Position numbers and translations under genes: made by a program. The notes beneath the pieces were generated by a model, which worked only from the letters and a program-made list of their open reading frames with translations, searched no databases and was not told the DNA's origin. From NCBI RefSeq assembly GCF_004217175.1, contig NZ_SHKI01000005.1, positions 372,001-436,000 of the forward strand: a DNA stretch of 64,000 nucleotides. The letters are read 5' to 3'. Origin of the DNA: Leucobacter luti. Its GTDB lineage: Bacteria; Actinomycetota; Actinomycetes; Actinomycetales; Microbacteriaceae. Positions 16,210-26,011 of this stretch are shown here, in pieces; positions within the stretch are counted from its first letter, which is position 1, and every line of letters starts with the position of its first letter.

Positions 16210-17883
16210 CTAGGCGTCCGCCAGGAGTCGGAGGGCGGCCCAGAGCTCGGCCCGGGAGTCGGGGGAGTCGAGGTCGAGCTGGAGCAGGCTCGCCGCGGTG
16301 TGGACGCGCGCCTTGAGCGTGTGCCGGTGCACCCCGAGCTCGGTCGCGGCCGCGCTCGTCTGCCCGTGGTGCGCGAGCCAGGTCGCGAGGCTCTCCTCGA
16401 TCACGTCGCCGTGCCGCTCGTCGTGGTGGCGGATCGGTGCGAGGAGCGCCGCCGCGCGGACGACCGCCTCGGGCTGCGCCGCGAGCAGGCGGAGCACGCC
16501 GCCGTGGAGCTCGGGGCGGTAGTCGACGGGCACCGCTGCGGCCGAACCGAGCGCGTACTCGAGCGCGCGATCCGCCTGCCCCACGAGCTCGCTGAGCGCG
16601 CTGAGGGTGCCCCGCTCCGAGATGCCCGCGGGGAGTCGGTGCGCCACGAGGAGCCGCTTGAGCGCCGGGAGGTGTCGGCTTTCGGCGATCACGAGCGGGG
16701 CGTCCCGGTAGCTCGCGCCAATGAGGCCGGGGCTTCCCGCGTCGAGCGACTGCAGGTCCTCGGCGAAGCTCGGATCCGGTTCGGCCGGGCTTCGGTAGCG
16801 CACCGCCACGATCGCGCCGGCGGGGATCCGGGTGAGGGTGCCCTCGGCGAGTCGCTCGGCCAACTGCACCTGCTCGCCGATGAGCAGGTCGAGGATCGCG
16901 CCGCGGAGCGCGGCCTGTGCGGCCCCCACGCCGCTGCGATGCTCGAGCTGGATCGTGGCGAGCGCCGAGACGAGCCCCAGGAGCGTGCGCTCGGCGGTGT
17001 CTGGCGCACCGTGGTCCTCGCTCACGAGCACGCCGAGTACCTGCCCCTGCCGCCCCAGCGCCTGCATCTGGATCCCGCTGCCCTCGCCGCCGCCGATGCG
17101 GCCGGCGCTCACCCCGCGCTCCACGAGGCGTCGGGTCTCGCGCCGGATCCACTCCGCGTCCACCGCGCCGCGCGCCGACTGCGGTGCAAACTCGACGAGG
17201 CGGCCGGAGCGATCGGTGATGCCCACCCAGCGTCCGAGTCGCGCCGCGGCCTCCCGCACCGCCGCGCCCAGGCCGTCCCGGTGCAGCGATGCGGCGGTGA
17301 CCGCGCGCTGCGAGTCGATCGCCCAGATGTCGCGGTCGCGCGTCTTGGCGTCGAGCAGCCTGGCCGCGGTCTGGACGATCTCGATGAAGGCGGTGTCGTA
17401 CGGGACGCGGAACAGTGGGAGGCCGAGGGCGTCGCAGGCCGCCACCACCTGCGCGGGAATGCGGTCCCAGTGCAGGCCGACGGCGACACCGAGGGCGGAG
17501 GTGCCGGCGTCGATGAGGCGCTGCACATAGGCGCGCGCGTCCTCGGGGCCCTGCACCACGTCGAAGCGGGCGCCGGTGGTGAGGAGCACGGTGCGCGGCG
17601 GCAGGAACGGGGTGGGGTCTTCGAGCTCGCTGATGTGGACCCACTGCACAGCGCGCGCGGCCGTCGTGTCGTCGGCGCCGGCGATGAGGACCAGGCTGAG
17701 CTGGTACTGGTGGAGCAGCTCGCCGAGCTCGATCGTTTGGCGCAGCGAGACCCCGGCGGGAGCCTCCGAAAACGGCTGAATCTCGCCGCTGTGTGGCGTC
17801 CCGGTCTCGTCCACGCTGCCCCCGTCTCTGAGCGGGCGTCCCGCTGTGCCACCCTGTCGAAAGTTGATTCGCTTCGACACCAT
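16210..17883 (-). CDS. PucR-family transcriptional regulator of gabTD
   Basis: The protein has 557 residues: an N-terminal PucR (purine catabolism regulator-like) domain at about residues 45-165, a middle region related to GGDEF-like regulator domains, and a C-terminal HTH_30 with TSAAATELGVHRHTLKARVH near residue 510. It is divergent from gabT across 105 bases, the usual position of the regulator of GABA catabolism in actinobacteria, so it probably controls gabT-gabD. The ATG at 17883 lacks a close ribosome site; GTG at residue 24 with GGGGGC upstream is an alternative start. Confidence 0.88.
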   Translation of the reverse strand: MVSKRINFRQGGTAGRPLRDGGSVDETGTPHSGEIQPFSEAPAGVSLRQTIELGELLHQYQLSLVLIAGADDTTAARAVQWVHISELEDPTPFLPPRTVLLTTGARFDVVQGPEDARAYVQRLIDAGTSALGVAVGLHWDRIPAQVVAACDALGLPLFRVPYDTAFIEIVQTAARLLDAKTRDRDIWAIDSQRAVTAASLHRDGLGAAVREAAARLGRWVGITDRSGRLVEFAPQSARGAVDAEWIRRETRRLVERGVSAGRIGGGEGSGIQMQALGRQGQVLGVLVSEDHGAPDTAERTLLGLVSALATIQLEHRSGVGAAQAALRGAILDLLIGEQVQLAERLAEGTLTRIPAGAIVAVRYRSPAEPDPSFAEDLQSLDAGSPGLIGASYRDAPLVIAESRHLPALKRLLVAHRLPAGISERGTLSALSELVGQADRALEYALGSAAAVPVDYRPELHGGVLRLLAAQPEAVVRAAALLAPIRHHDERHGDVIEESLATWLAHHGQTSAAATELGVHRHTLKARVHTAASLLQLDLDSPDSRAELWAALRLLADA

Positions 17884-17914
17884 TCTGGCACACTCGCTCC
17901 GAGGGGCTTGGGGT

Positions 17915-17920
17915 TAGGCT
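17915..17920 (+). promoter_or_regulatory. Possible -10 box of gabT transcript
   Basis: TAGGCT lies 68 bases before the gabT ATG in the pucR-gabT gap, which leaves room for a leader with a ribosome site. Confidence 0.35.
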
Positions 17921-17988
17921 GATCCCGAATCAATTGGACCCGTGCCCGGTGCACCCGCGGCGCGAAACCTACACCAAGGAGAACCCTC

Positions 17989-19329
17989 ATGGTCGATGTC
18001 ATCGGCGGCCCCTCGCTTCCGCAGGAGCGCAAGCTCGTTACCAGCATTCCTGGCCCGAAGTCGCAGGAGCTCCTCGCGCGCAAGAACGCCGCGGTTGCTG
18101 CCGGTGTCGGCGTCGCGCTCCCCGTGTCCGTGGTTGCCGCGGGTGGCGGCGTCATGGTCGACGCCGACGGCAACTCGCTGATCGACCTCGGCTCCGGCAT
18201 CGCCGTGACCGGCGTTGGCAACTCGGCCCCCGCCGTCGTCGAGGCCGTCATCAACCAGGTGCAGCAGTTCACGCACACCTGCTTCACCGTGACCCCCTAC
18301 GAGGGCTACGTCGAGGTGTCGGAGAAGCTCAACGAGCTCACCCCCGGCGACCACGAGAAGCGCTCGGCGCTGTTCAACTCGGGCGCCGAGGCTGTCGAGA
18401 ACGCGATCAAGATCGCGCGTCACTACACGAAGAAGAATGCCGTCGTCGTCTTCGACCACGCGTACCACGGCCGCACCAACCTCACCATGGGGATGACCGC
18501 GAAGAACATGCCGTACAAGGACGGCTTCGGCCCCTTCGCCCCCGAGGTCTACCGCGTTCCGGCGTCGTACCCGTACCGCGACGGCCTCTCGGGAGCCGCA
18601 GCCGCCGAGGTGGCCATCACGCAGATCGAGAAGCAGGTCGGCGCAGCCAACCTCGCCGCGATGATCATCGAGCCCATCCAGGGCGAGGGCGGCTTCATCG
18701 AGCCGGCCGAGGGCTTCCTCCCCGCGCTGCAGGCTTGGGCCACCGCGAACAAGGTCGTCTTCATCCTCGACGAGGTCCAGACCGGCTTCGCACGCACGGG
18801 TGACCTCTTCGCCGCGAACCACGAGGGCGTTGTCCCCGACCTCGTCACCACCGCCAAGGGCATCGCGGGCGGCCTGCCCCTGTCTGCCGTGACCGGCCGC
18901 GCCGAGATCATGGATTCCGCGCACGCGGGTGGCCTGGGCGGCACCTACGCCGGCAGCCCGATCGCCTGCGCCGCCGCTCTGGCGACGATCGACACGTACG
19001 AGAAGGAGAACCTCGCCGAGCGTGCTCGCGAGATCGGCGCGATCGTTGACGAGTTCTTCGCCGAGCTGCGCAAGAGCGACGATCGCATCGGCGACATTCG
19101 CGGCCGCGGCGCAATGAAGGCAGTCGAGTTCGTCGAGTCGGGCTCCATGAAGCCCGCCGCTGCGCTCACCGGCGCAATCGCCAAGTACGCTGGGGAGCAG
19201 GGCGTCATTCTCCTGACCTGCGGCACCTACGGCAACGTGGTGCGGTTCCTCCCGCCGCTGTCGATCTCCGACGAGCTGCTCCGCGAGGGCCTGCAGATCG
19301 TTGCGGACGCGCTCAAGGCGAACGCCTAA
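17989..19329 (+). CDS. gabT: 4-aminobutyrate--2-oxoglutarate transaminase
   Basis: The 446-residue class III aminotransferase converts GABA to succinate semialdehyde. NSGAEAVENAIKIAR, HAYHGRTNLTMGMT, IIEPIQGEGGFIEP and FILDEVQTGFARTG are family signatures; the PLP lysine is Lys290 in TTAKGIAGGLPLSAV. ATG 17989 has AAGGAGA seven bases upstream. gabD follows after 28 bases, so the pair takes GABA to succinate. The coding sequence has a more even, highly biased codon use, suggesting good expression. Confidence 0.95.
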   Translation: MVDVIGGPSLPQERKLVTSIPGPKSQELLARKNAAVAAGVGVALPVSVVAAGGGVMVDADGNSLIDLGSGIAVTGVGNSAPAVVEAVINQVQQFTHTCFTVTPYEGYVEVSEKLNELTPGDHEKRSALFNSGAEAVENAIKIARHYTKKNAVVVFDHAYHGRTNLTMGMTAKNMPYKDGFGPFAPEVYRVPASYPYRDGLSGAAAAEVAITQIEKQVGAANLAAMIIEPIQGEGGFIEPAEGFLPALQAWATANKVVFILDEVQTGFARTGDLFAANHEGVVPDLVTTAKGIAGGLPLSAVTGRAEIMDSAHAGGLGGTYAGSPIACAAALATIDTYEKENLAERAREIGAIVDEFFAELRKSDDRIGDIRGRGAMKAVEFVESGSMKPAAALTGAIAKYAGEQGVILLTCGTYGNVVRFLPPLSISDELLREGLQIVADALKANA

Positions 19330-19357
19330 CTCGTCACTCCCGAAAGGACACGAACAC

Positions 19358-20824
19358 ATGGCTCTGAAGCCCAACGAACAGGAACTGCTCGATAGCGTGC
19401 AGTCCGGCCTCGGCATCGGCGGCACCTGGGAGCCGTCCACCTCGGGCGCCACGCTCGACGTGCACGATCCCGCAACCGGTGAGGTCATCAAGTCGATCGC
19501 AGACGCGACCGTTGAGGACGCGGTTCGCGCGCTCGACGCCGCGGTCGCCGCTCAGGAAGCCTGGGCCGCCACGCCGTCGCGCGTGCGTTCGAACATCCTG
19601 CGCCGCGCCTTCGATCTCCTCATGGAGCGCAAGGAAGACTTCGCGCTCCTCATGAGCATGGAGATGGGCAAGCCCATCGCCGAGGCTCGTGGCGAGGTCA
19701 ACTACGGTGGCGAGTTCCTGCGCTGGTTCTCCGAGGAAGCCGTCCGCGTACGCGGCGACTACCGCGAGAACCCGGAGGGGACGGGCAACATGCTCGTCTC
19801 GCACATCCCCGTGGGGCCGTGCTACTTCATCACCCCGTGGAACTTCCCGCTGGCAATGGCCACCCGCAAGATCGCTCCGGCGCTCGCGGCTGGCTGCACG
19901 GTCGTCATCAAGCCGGCCGCGCTGACCCCGCTCACCACGATCTTCTTCGCGCAGCTGCTCGAAGAGGCCGGCCTTCCCGCCGGCGTGGTTAACGTGGTCG
20001 CGACCTCGAAGTCGAGCGCCCAGTCGAGCGCTCTGCTCTCGGACACGCGTCTCCGCAAGCTCTCGTTCACGGGGTCCACCCCGGTGGGCGTCAAGCTGCT
20101 CGAGGCCGCAGCGCAGAACGTGCTCCGCACCTCGATGGAGCTCGGCGGCAACGCCCCGTTCATCGTGTTCGAGGACGCGGATCTCGATCGCGCCGTCGAG
20201 GGCGCAATGCTCGCGAAGTTCCGCAACATCGGCCAGGCCTGCACCGCGGCGAACCGCGTCATCGTGCACGAGTCGGTCGCTGACGAGTTCGTGCGTCGCG
20301 TGAGCGAGAAGGTTGCCGCCTTCTCGATCGGCCGCGGCGCCGAGGAGGGCTACGACATCGGAGCGCTCGTCGACGACAAGGCAGTGGCTAACACCGCTCG
20401 CCTCGTGCAGGACGCGGTTGACACCGGCGCGACGGTCGTCACCGGCGGCGAGGTCATCGACGGCCCGGGCAACTTCTTCCAGCCCACCGTTGTGGACCAC
20501 CTCACCCCGCAGTCGGCGATCATGCGCGAGGAGATCTTCGGACCCCTGCTCGGCGTGATCCGCTTCTCGACTGAGGAAGAGGCCGTCGAGATCGCCAACA
20601 ACACCGAGTACGGCCTGATCAGCTACGTGTTCACGGAGAACATCCACCGTGGACACCGCATGATCGAGAAGCTCGAGAGCGGCATGATGGGCCTGAACAC
20701 CGGCCTCGTCTCAAACGCCGCGGCGCCGTTCGGCGGGCTCAAGCAGTCCGGCCTCGGCCGCGAGGGCGGCTTTGAGGGGATCCACGAGTTCCTCTCGTCG
20801 AAGTACACCCTGCTCCCGCGCTAG
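19358..20824 (+). CDS. gabD: Succinate-semialdehyde dehydrogenase (NAD(P)+)
   Basis: The 488-residue aldehyde dehydrogenase oxidises succinate semialdehyde to succinate. PWNFPLAMATRKIAPALAAG is the cofactor-binding start; catalytic Glu261 lies in MELGGNAPF and Cys295 in GQACTAANR. SFTGSTPVGVKLL and EEIFGPLLGVI follow. ATG 19358 has GAAAGGA nine bases upstream. The gabT-gabD order and the PucR gene support GABA catabolism over other aldehydes. Confidence 0.94.
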   Translation: MALKPNEQELLDSVQSGLGIGGTWEPSTSGATLDVHDPATGEVIKSIADATVEDAVRALDAAVAAQEAWAATPSRVRSNILRRAFDLLMERKEDFALLMSMEMGKPIAEARGEVNYGGEFLRWFSEEAVRVRGDYRENPEGTGNMLVSHIPVGPCYFITPWNFPLAMATRKIAPALAAGCTVVIKPAALTPLTTIFFAQLLEEAGLPAGVVNVVATSKSSAQSSALLSDTRLRKLSFTGSTPVGVKLLEAAAQNVLRTSMELGGNAPFIVFEDADLDRAVEGAMLAKFRNIGQACTAANRVIVHESVADEFVRRVSEKVAAFSIGRGAEEGYDIGALVDDKAVANTARLVQDAVDTGATVVTGGEVIDGPGNFFQPTVVDHLTPQSAIMREEIFGPLLGVIRFSTEEEAVEIANNTEYGLISYVFTENIHRGHRMIEKLESGMMGLNTGLVSNAAAPFGGLKQSGLGREGGFEGIHEFLSSKYTLLPR

Positions 20825-20837
20825 TCGCGGTGGAGTG

Positions 20838-20872
20838 CGAGGCCCCGGGATCCTGCGGATCCCGGGGCCTCG
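20838..20872 (+). terminator. Terminator hairpin after gabD
   Basis: A perfect 16-bp stem (CGAGGCCCCG... paired with ...CGGGGCCTCG) with loop TGC, 14 bases after the gabD stop. There is no T-tract. The 118 bases between it and rsmD hold nothing I recognise. Confidence 0.7.
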
Positions 20873-20990
20873 GTCGTGCGCGCACGGCGCAGCTGCTCGC
20901 CGAGGTGATCCTCCCATCGCTCCGACGGCCAGCGACGTGTGACGAGCTGTTCAGGCACAGCAACAGCATGCGTCAAGTTTGTGCAGAAAG

Positions 20991-21620
20991 CTACGCAGGC
21001 GATTCTTCGCTCTCGGACGCTTCCGGGGTGCCGGGCTCGGTCGGCTCGGCCCACCACAGTGCGGTCTCGCCGTGCCGGCGCTCGCGAATCGGGCTGAGCC
21101 CCGCGGGCCAGCTCGGCTCTGGCGTGCGCGTGCTCCGCTCAACGAGCACCGCGGCACCCGGTGCGAGCAGCGGCACGAGCGCCGCCAGGTTTGCGGTGAG
21201 CTCGGCCTCGCCGAGGTCGTACGGGGGATCGAGGAGCGCCACGTCCCACGCCCCGAGCCGCGCGCCGCTCGCACCGGCCGCGTCGAGGTATGTCTGCACC
21301 GACTGCCGCACCACCTCCACCTCGGGGGCCGAGCCGCCGCGAAACGCCGAGAGCACCGTCTTCGTGTTGCGCGTCGCCACCTGGGCGGCCTGCGGGTGCT
21401 TCTCGACGAGCACGATCCGGCTCGCGCCCCGGCTCGCGGCCTCCAGGCCGAGGGCGCCCGAACCGGCGTAGAGATCGAGTACCCGCGTCTCCGCGAGCAG
21501 GTCCCACGAGTCGAGGGTCGAGAAGATTGCCTCCCGCACGCGGTCGCTCGTGGGGCGGGTTCCGGCTTTCGGCACTTCGAGGCGCAGCGATCCGGCAGCC
21601 CCCGCGATAACTCTGGTCAC
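20991..21620 (-). CDS. rsmD: 16S rRNA (guanine(966)-N2)-methyltransferase
   Basis: The 209-residue protein shows the RsmD start TRVIAGAAGSLRL, GTRPTSDRVREAIFS, the SAM-binding VLDLYAGSGALGLEAASRG and the catalytic motif LLDPPYDLGE. It methylates G966 in 16S rRNA during 30S assembly. The GTG start has TACGCT six bases upstream. It is divergent from recG, a common actinobacterial arrangement. The last 15 residues are acidic and unconserved. Confidence 0.94.
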   Translation of the reverse strand: MTRVIAGAAGSLRLEVPKAGTRPTSDRVREAIFSTLDSWDLLAETRVLDLYAGSGALGLEAASRGASRIVLVEKHPQAAQVATRNTKTVLSAFRGGSAPEVEVVRQSVQTYLDAAGASGARLGAWDVALLDPPYDLGEAELTANLAALVPLLAPGAAVLVERSTRTPEPSWPAGLSPIRERRHGETALWWAEPTEPGTPEASESEESPA

Positions 21621-21626
21621 CCCACG

Positions 21627-21632
21627 AGCGTA
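21627..21632 (-). promoter_or_regulatory. -10 box of rsmD (TACGCT, 6 bases)
   Basis: TACGCT on the minus strand ends six bases before the GTG at 21620. Confidence 0.5.
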
Positions 21633-21694
21633 GCGCGGCGCGGCGTTCCCGGCAGCCCGCGCGGCGGTGTCGGCAGAATGTCGCCGGGCGGCGA

Positions 21695-21700
21695 TACGCT
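21695..21700 (+). promoter_or_regulatory. -10 box of recG (TACGCT, 6 bases)
   Basis: TACGCT ends six bases before ATG 21707, the same hexamer as at the divergent rsmD. Confidence 0.5.
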
Positions 21701-21706
21701 TAATGC

Positions 21707-23893
21707 ATGGCTCTGGTCACCCTCGACACCGCACTCGCTGAGGTCGTGGGCGCCCGCACCGCGAAGCCCATGGAGAAGAGCTTCGACGTGCGCACGGTGG
21801 GCGACATGCTGTGGCACCTCCCGCGCCGCTACTCGCGGCGCGGCGAGCTCACGCCGCTCAACGACCTGCCGTTCGGCGAGCAGATCACCGTCGTGGCGCA
21901 GGTGCTCAACATCGGCGCGCGCGAGATGAAGAACCGGCGCGGCAAGATCGTCGAGGCGCGCATCACCGACGGCACGGGCACCCTCACGCTCACTTTTTTC
22001 AATCAGGCCTTTCGGCAGCATGAGCTGCTCCCCGGCCGGCGGGGGATCTTCACCGGCAAGGTGAGCGAGTACCGCGGGCACCTGCAGCTGCAGCACCCCA
22101 ACTACGAGCTGTTCGACAACCGTGACGACGCCCCCGGGGCCGCGCAGCTCGACGAGGCGGCCGCGAAGGCGTGGTCCGAGACCCCGGTCCCCATCTATCC
22201 CGCGACGGCGCAGGTGCCCAGCTGGACCGTGCAGAAGACGGTCGAGCTGGTGCTCGACGCCCTCGCCCCGGTGCCGGATCCGCTCCCGGCAGAGCTGCTC
22301 AGAGCGGAGGGCATCATGCCGCTGCAGCGCGCGCTTGAGCTGGTGCACCGGCCGCAGCGTGAGGCCGACTGGCACGCGGCCCAGGACAGCCTGCGCTTCA
22401 GGGAGGCGTTCGACCTACAGCTGGCGCTGCTCGACCGCCGCCGCCGCGCCGCGCAGGAGCAGAGCACACCGCGCCCCGCGGGCGGTGAGTCGCTCGCGCG
22501 CTTCGACGCCGCGCTCCCGTTCGATCTCACGGGGGACCAGCGGCTCGCCGGCGCGCGCATCGCCGCCGACCTCGCGGCACCCCACCCGATGCACCAGCTG
22601 CTGCAGGGCGAGGTGGGTTCGGGCAAGACGCTCGTCGCGCTGCGGGCCATGCTGCAGGTGGCGGGCAGCGGCGGGCAGAGCGCGCTGCTCGCCCCCACCG
22701 AAGTGCTCGCCTCGCAGCACTTCAGGTCGATCACCGAGGCGCTCGGCCCCGAGCTCAGCGCAGAGCTGAACCCGATCCTGCTCACGGGCCGCATGCCCGC
22801 GGCCGAGCGGAAGCGCGCGCTGCTCGCGATTGCGGCGGGTGCGGCGCACATCGCCGTGGGCACGCACGCGCTCCTCGGCGACGCGGTCACGTTCGCCGAC
22901 CTGGGGCTGATCGTTGTCGACGAGCAGCATCGCTTCGGCGTTGAGCAGCGCGAGACGCTCCGCCGCAAGGGCTCGCAGCCGCACGTGCTCGCAATGACGG
23001 CCACCCCAATTCCGCGCACCGTCGCGCTCACCGCGTTCGGTGATCTCGAGGTGACCACCATCCGGGAGCTCCCGCCCGGCCGCAAGGGCATCGAGACGTT
23101 TGCGGTTCCCGAGCTCGAAATGCCGAACCGGGCGGCCCGCGTGTGGGCCCGCGCGGTCGAAGACCTGCACGCGGGCCGGCAGGTGTACGTGGTGTGCCCG
23201 GCGATCGCGGCGGGTGAACTGGAGGCCGGCTCCGAGCCACCCGAGGCGGCGGCGGGGAGTGGCACCGGCCCGCAGCGGCCCCTCGCAAACGTCGAAGACA
23301 CGGTTGCGGAGCTGCGCGCGCGCGCCGATTTCGCTGGCATCGAGATCGCCGGCCTGCACGGCGGACTCTCGGGGCCCGAGAAAGACCGGATCATGAGCGG
23401 CTTCGCTGCGGGGGAGATCCGCCTGCTGGTGGCGACCACCGTGATCGAGGTGGGCGTCAACGTGCCCAACGCATCGATCATGATCGTGCGCGACGCGGAT
23501 CGCTTCGGCATCTCCCAGCTGCACCAGCTCCGCGGTCGCGTGGGCCGCGGCGAGCACGCCGGGCTGTGCCTCCTCATGACCACGGCCGAGCAGGGCTCCA
23601 CCGCCCGGGCCCGGATCGACGCCGTGGCTGATACGTCGGACGGCTTCGAACTTGCCGAGGTCGACCTCGAGCTGCGCCGGGAGGGCAACATTCTCGGCAC
23701 CGAGCAGTCGGGTGGGCGGTCAACGCTGCGCCTGCTGCGCGTCGCCGAGCACGGCGAGCTCATTGTGCACACGCGAGAGCTCGCTGCCGCGCTGCTTGAG
23801 CGCGATCCCGAGCTGCGCACCGCCCCCGAGCTCGCGGCGATCCTCGCCGCGCGCGAGGCCGCGGGAGACCTCGAGAACCTCGCAAAGTCCTAG
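21707..23893 (+). CDS. recG: ATP-dependent DNA helicase RecG
   Basis: The 728-residue helicase remodels stalled forks and Holliday junctions. A wedge (OB-fold) domain occupies about residues 1-250; the motor shows QGEVGSGKTLVAL (Walker A, about 300), the DEQH box in VVDEQHRFGVEQRE (about 404), TATPIPRT, and motifs V and VI in TTVIEVGVNVPNA and QLRGRVGRGEHAG. The C-terminus ends in the TRG-type helical region. About 20 Ala/Gly/Glu-rich residues interrupt the second motor domain near residue 510. It is not fused to other functions. Confidence 0.96.
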   Translation: MALVTLDTALAEVVGARTAKPMEKSFDVRTVGDMLWHLPRRYSRRGELTPLNDLPFGEQITVVAQVLNIGAREMKNRRGKIVEARITDGTGTLTLTFFNQAFRQHELLPGRRGIFTGKVSEYRGHLQLQHPNYELFDNRDDAPGAAQLDEAAAKAWSETPVPIYPATAQVPSWTVQKTVELVLDALAPVPDPLPAELLRAEGIMPLQRALELVHRPQREADWHAAQDSLRFREAFDLQLALLDRRRRAAQEQSTPRPAGGESLARFDAALPFDLTGDQRLAGARIAADLAAPHPMHQLLQGEVGSGKTLVALRAMLQVAGSGGQSALLAPTEVLASQHFRSITEALGPELSAELNPILLTGRMPAAERKRALLAIAAGAAHIAVGTHALLGDAVTFADLGLIVVDEQHRFGVEQRETLRRKGSQPHVLAMTATPIPRTVALTAFGDLEVTTIRELPPGRKGIETFAVPELEMPNRAARVWARAVEDLHAGRQVYVVCPAIAAGELEAGSEPPEAAAGSGTGPQRPLANVEDTVAELRARADFAGIEIAGLHGGLSGPEKDRIMSGFAAGEIRLLVATTVIEVGVNVPNASIMIVRDADRFGISQLHQLRGRVGRGEHAGLCLLMTTAEQGSTARARIDAVADTSDGFELAEVDLELRREGNILGTEQSGGRSTLRLLRVAEHGELIVHTRELAAALLERDPELRTAPELAAILAAREAAGDLENLAKS

Positions 23894-24033
23894 CCGGGCG
23901 GGCGGGGCGATCCCGCACGAATGATACTCAGGTACCACCCGGGCAGGCACTTCCGGCCGATGTGGCGTGAGCCTGGGGTGCGTAGCTTTGGAGTATCGCC
24001 GGGGTTCGGTGAACACGACGCAAGGAGACACCC

Positions 24034-24945
24034 ATGATCGAGGCACGCGGTCTGAGTAAGAGATACGGCACAAAACTCGCGGTGGACGATGTGAGCTTCA
24101 CGATCAAGTCGGGTCAGGTGACCGGGTTCCTCGGCCCCAACGGGGCGGGCAAGTCGACGAGCATGCGACTCATGCTCGGCCTCGACCGTCCCACGGCCGG
24201 CACGGTCACGATCAACGGCAGCCGCTACTCAGAGCTCCCGGCGCCCATGCACGAGGTGGGGGCGCTGCTCGACGCGAAGGGTGTGCACCCCGGGCGCAGC
24301 GCGCGCAGCCACCTGCGGGCACTCGCGGCGACGCACCGGATCCCCGAGCGCCGGGTCCACGAGGTGCTCGAGCAGACCGGGCTCAGCGAGGTCGCGCACA
24401 AGCGCGTGGGCGGCTTCTCGCTGGGCATGGGGCAGCGGCTCGGGATCGCTGCGGCGCTGCTCGGCGATCCGCGCGTCTTGATCCTTGACGAGCCGGTCAA
24501 CGGGCTCGATCCAGACGGCGTGCTGTGGGTGCGTCAGCTCGTGCGGCACCTCGCGAGCGAGGGCCGCACCGTGTTGCTGTCGAGCCACCTCATGAGCGAG
24601 ATGGCGCAGACCGCCGACCACGTGATCGTGCTCGGCCGCGGCCGCGTGGTCGCGGACGCCCCGATCGCCGAGTTCATCGCCGCCGGCAAACAGGCCCGCG
24701 TGCTGGTGCGCAGCCCGGAGGCCGCGCGCCTTGCCGCGACCCTCATGGCGGGCCCGGAAAGCCCGGCCGCGCTCGAGCCCGCGGGCGACGACGCGTTCAC
24801 CGTCGCTGGCCTCACTGCCGCCGAGGTCGGTGATCTCGCTGCGGCGCAGGGAATCGCCCTGCACGAGCTCAGCCCCGTTGCCGCGAGCCTCGAGGACGCC
24901 TACCTTGAACTCACCCGCACCGAGCTCGAATACGCGGCCGCGTAG
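24034..24945 (+). CDS. ABC transporter ATP-binding protein (ABC-2 exporter type)
   Basis: The 303-residue ATPase shows Walker A GPNGAGKST (34-42), an unusual signature FSLGMGQRLGIAAAL, Walker B VLILDEPVNGLDPDG and H-loop LLSSHLMSE. The C-terminal 90 residues form the extra domain seen in drug and bacitracin-type exporters. The ATG has AAGGAGA upstream, and a permease follows after 37 bases. With the adjacent two-component system it resembles antibiotic or peptide export modules; the substrate is unknown. Confidence 0.9.
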   Translation: MIEARGLSKRYGTKLAVDDVSFTIKSGQVTGFLGPNGAGKSTSMRLMLGLDRPTAGTVTINGSRYSELPAPMHEVGALLDAKGVHPGRSARSHLRALAATHRIPERRVHEVLEQTGLSEVAHKRVGGFSLGMGQRLGIAAALLGDPRVLILDEPVNGLDPDGVLWVRQLVRHLASEGRTVLLSSHLMSEMAQTADHVIVLGRGRVVADAPIAEFIAAGKQARVLVRSPEAARLAATLMAGPESPAALEPAGDDAFTVAGLTAAEVGDLAAAQGIALHELSPVAASLEDAYLELTRTELEYAAA

Positions 24946-24982
24946 CGCCGCCCAGCAGACCCGTAGACAAGGGATATCGACA

Positions 24983-25885
24983 ATGACTTCTACCGTGCTC
25001 ATCGATGCGAGCTCCGCCCCCACCCCGGCCCAGCCGCAGTCGCGCCGCGGGGCTGCCGCGGGGCGAGACCGCTCCGGCCTCACCTTCGGCGGGGTGCTCC
25101 GCAGCGAGCGGATCAAGTTCACCTCACTGCTCAGCGTCCGGCTGAGCCTCATCATCACCGTCGTCATCGGCCTCGCGCTGAGCACGCTGATCGCAGCGCT
25201 CTGGAGCAGCGAGATCGGCGGCGGGGACGCCGGGATGACGCTCGGCCAGGGCGACGCGGCGCTCCAGAGCTACCTGCTCTTCGCGAGCACCATGACCGCG
25301 CCGTTCCTTGCGCTCGTCTTCGGGGTGCTCGGCGTGTTCGCGATCTCGAGCGAGTACTCGAGCGGCATGATCCTGTCGACCCTCACCGCGGTTCCGCGGC
25401 GCAGCCCGGTCTTCGCGGCAAAGGCGCTGCTCCTCAGCCTCGTCTCGGGGATCGCCGCAGCGGTGCTCGTGATCGGCGGCCTCGGCATCGGGGTGCTGTT
25501 CTTCCCGGAGGCCGCCTCCCAGCTCCTCTCGACCACCGTGATCTCGGGCGCGCTCGGCACGATTGCCTACCTGGTGCTGATCTCGCTCTTCGCGTTCGGC
25601 GTCGCGGGGCTGCTGCGCTCCACCGCCGGCGGCATCGCGGTCGTGACGGGCGCCACCTTCGTGTTGCCGATCGCCTTCCAGGTGCTCAGCATCACCGGGT
25701 GGGAGTGGGTCAGCACCGCAATTGCCTACCTGCCGACCCCGCTGGGGAGCACCCTCGCTTCCGGGATCGTCGACGGCCAGGGCGGGGCCCCGAGCTTCTG
25801 GGGTGCGCTGATCGCGATGGCCGTGTGGGCCGCGGTCGTGGTGCTCCCGGCCGCCGTGGTCTTCAAGCGCCGCGACGCGCGCTAA
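24983..25885 (+). CDS. ABC-2 type transporter permease
   Basis: The 300-residue protein has about six membrane helices, with LRSERIKFTSLLSVRLSLI before the first, a pattern typical of ABC-2 permeases, and ISSEYSSGMILSTLTAVPRR in the first loop, a hallmark of this exporter group. A 30-residue Ala/Pro/Gln-rich tail precedes the domain. ATG 24983 is chosen because an earlier frame overlaps the ATPase gene. It forms one unit with the ATPase upstream. Confidence 0.9.
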   Translation: MTSTVLIDASSAPTPAQPQSRRGAAAGRDRSGLTFGGVLRSERIKFTSLLSVRLSLIITVVIGLALSTLIAALWSSEIGGGDAGMTLGQGDAALQSYLLFASTMTAPFLALVFGVLGVFAISSEYSSGMILSTLTAVPRRSPVFAAKALLLSLVSGIAAAVLVIGGLGIGVLFFPEAASQLLSTTVISGALGTIAYLVLISLFAFGVAGLLRSTAGGIAVVTGATFVLPIAFQVLSITGWEWVSTAIAYLPTPLGSTLASGIVDGQGGAPSFWGALIAMAVWAAVVVLPAAVVFKRRDAR

Positions 25886-25999
25886 CCGGCGCCGATCGCC
25901 CCGGCGGACGGGACCCGGGAGTCTGGGACCCGCCCGCCGCGAGCGTGCGCGATCTGGGAGTCCTGCCCGCGGCGCGCCGACCAGCGTCCCGTCAGTAGT

Positions 26000-26005
26000 T
26001 AGGGT
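26000..26005 (+). promoter_or_regulatory. -10 box of histidine kinase gene (TAGGGT, 6 bases)
   Basis: TAGGGT ends six bases before GTG 26012. The gap GAGAGA is also purine-rich, so a weak ribosome site is an alternative reading. Confidence 0.4.
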
Positions 26006-26011
26006 GAGAGA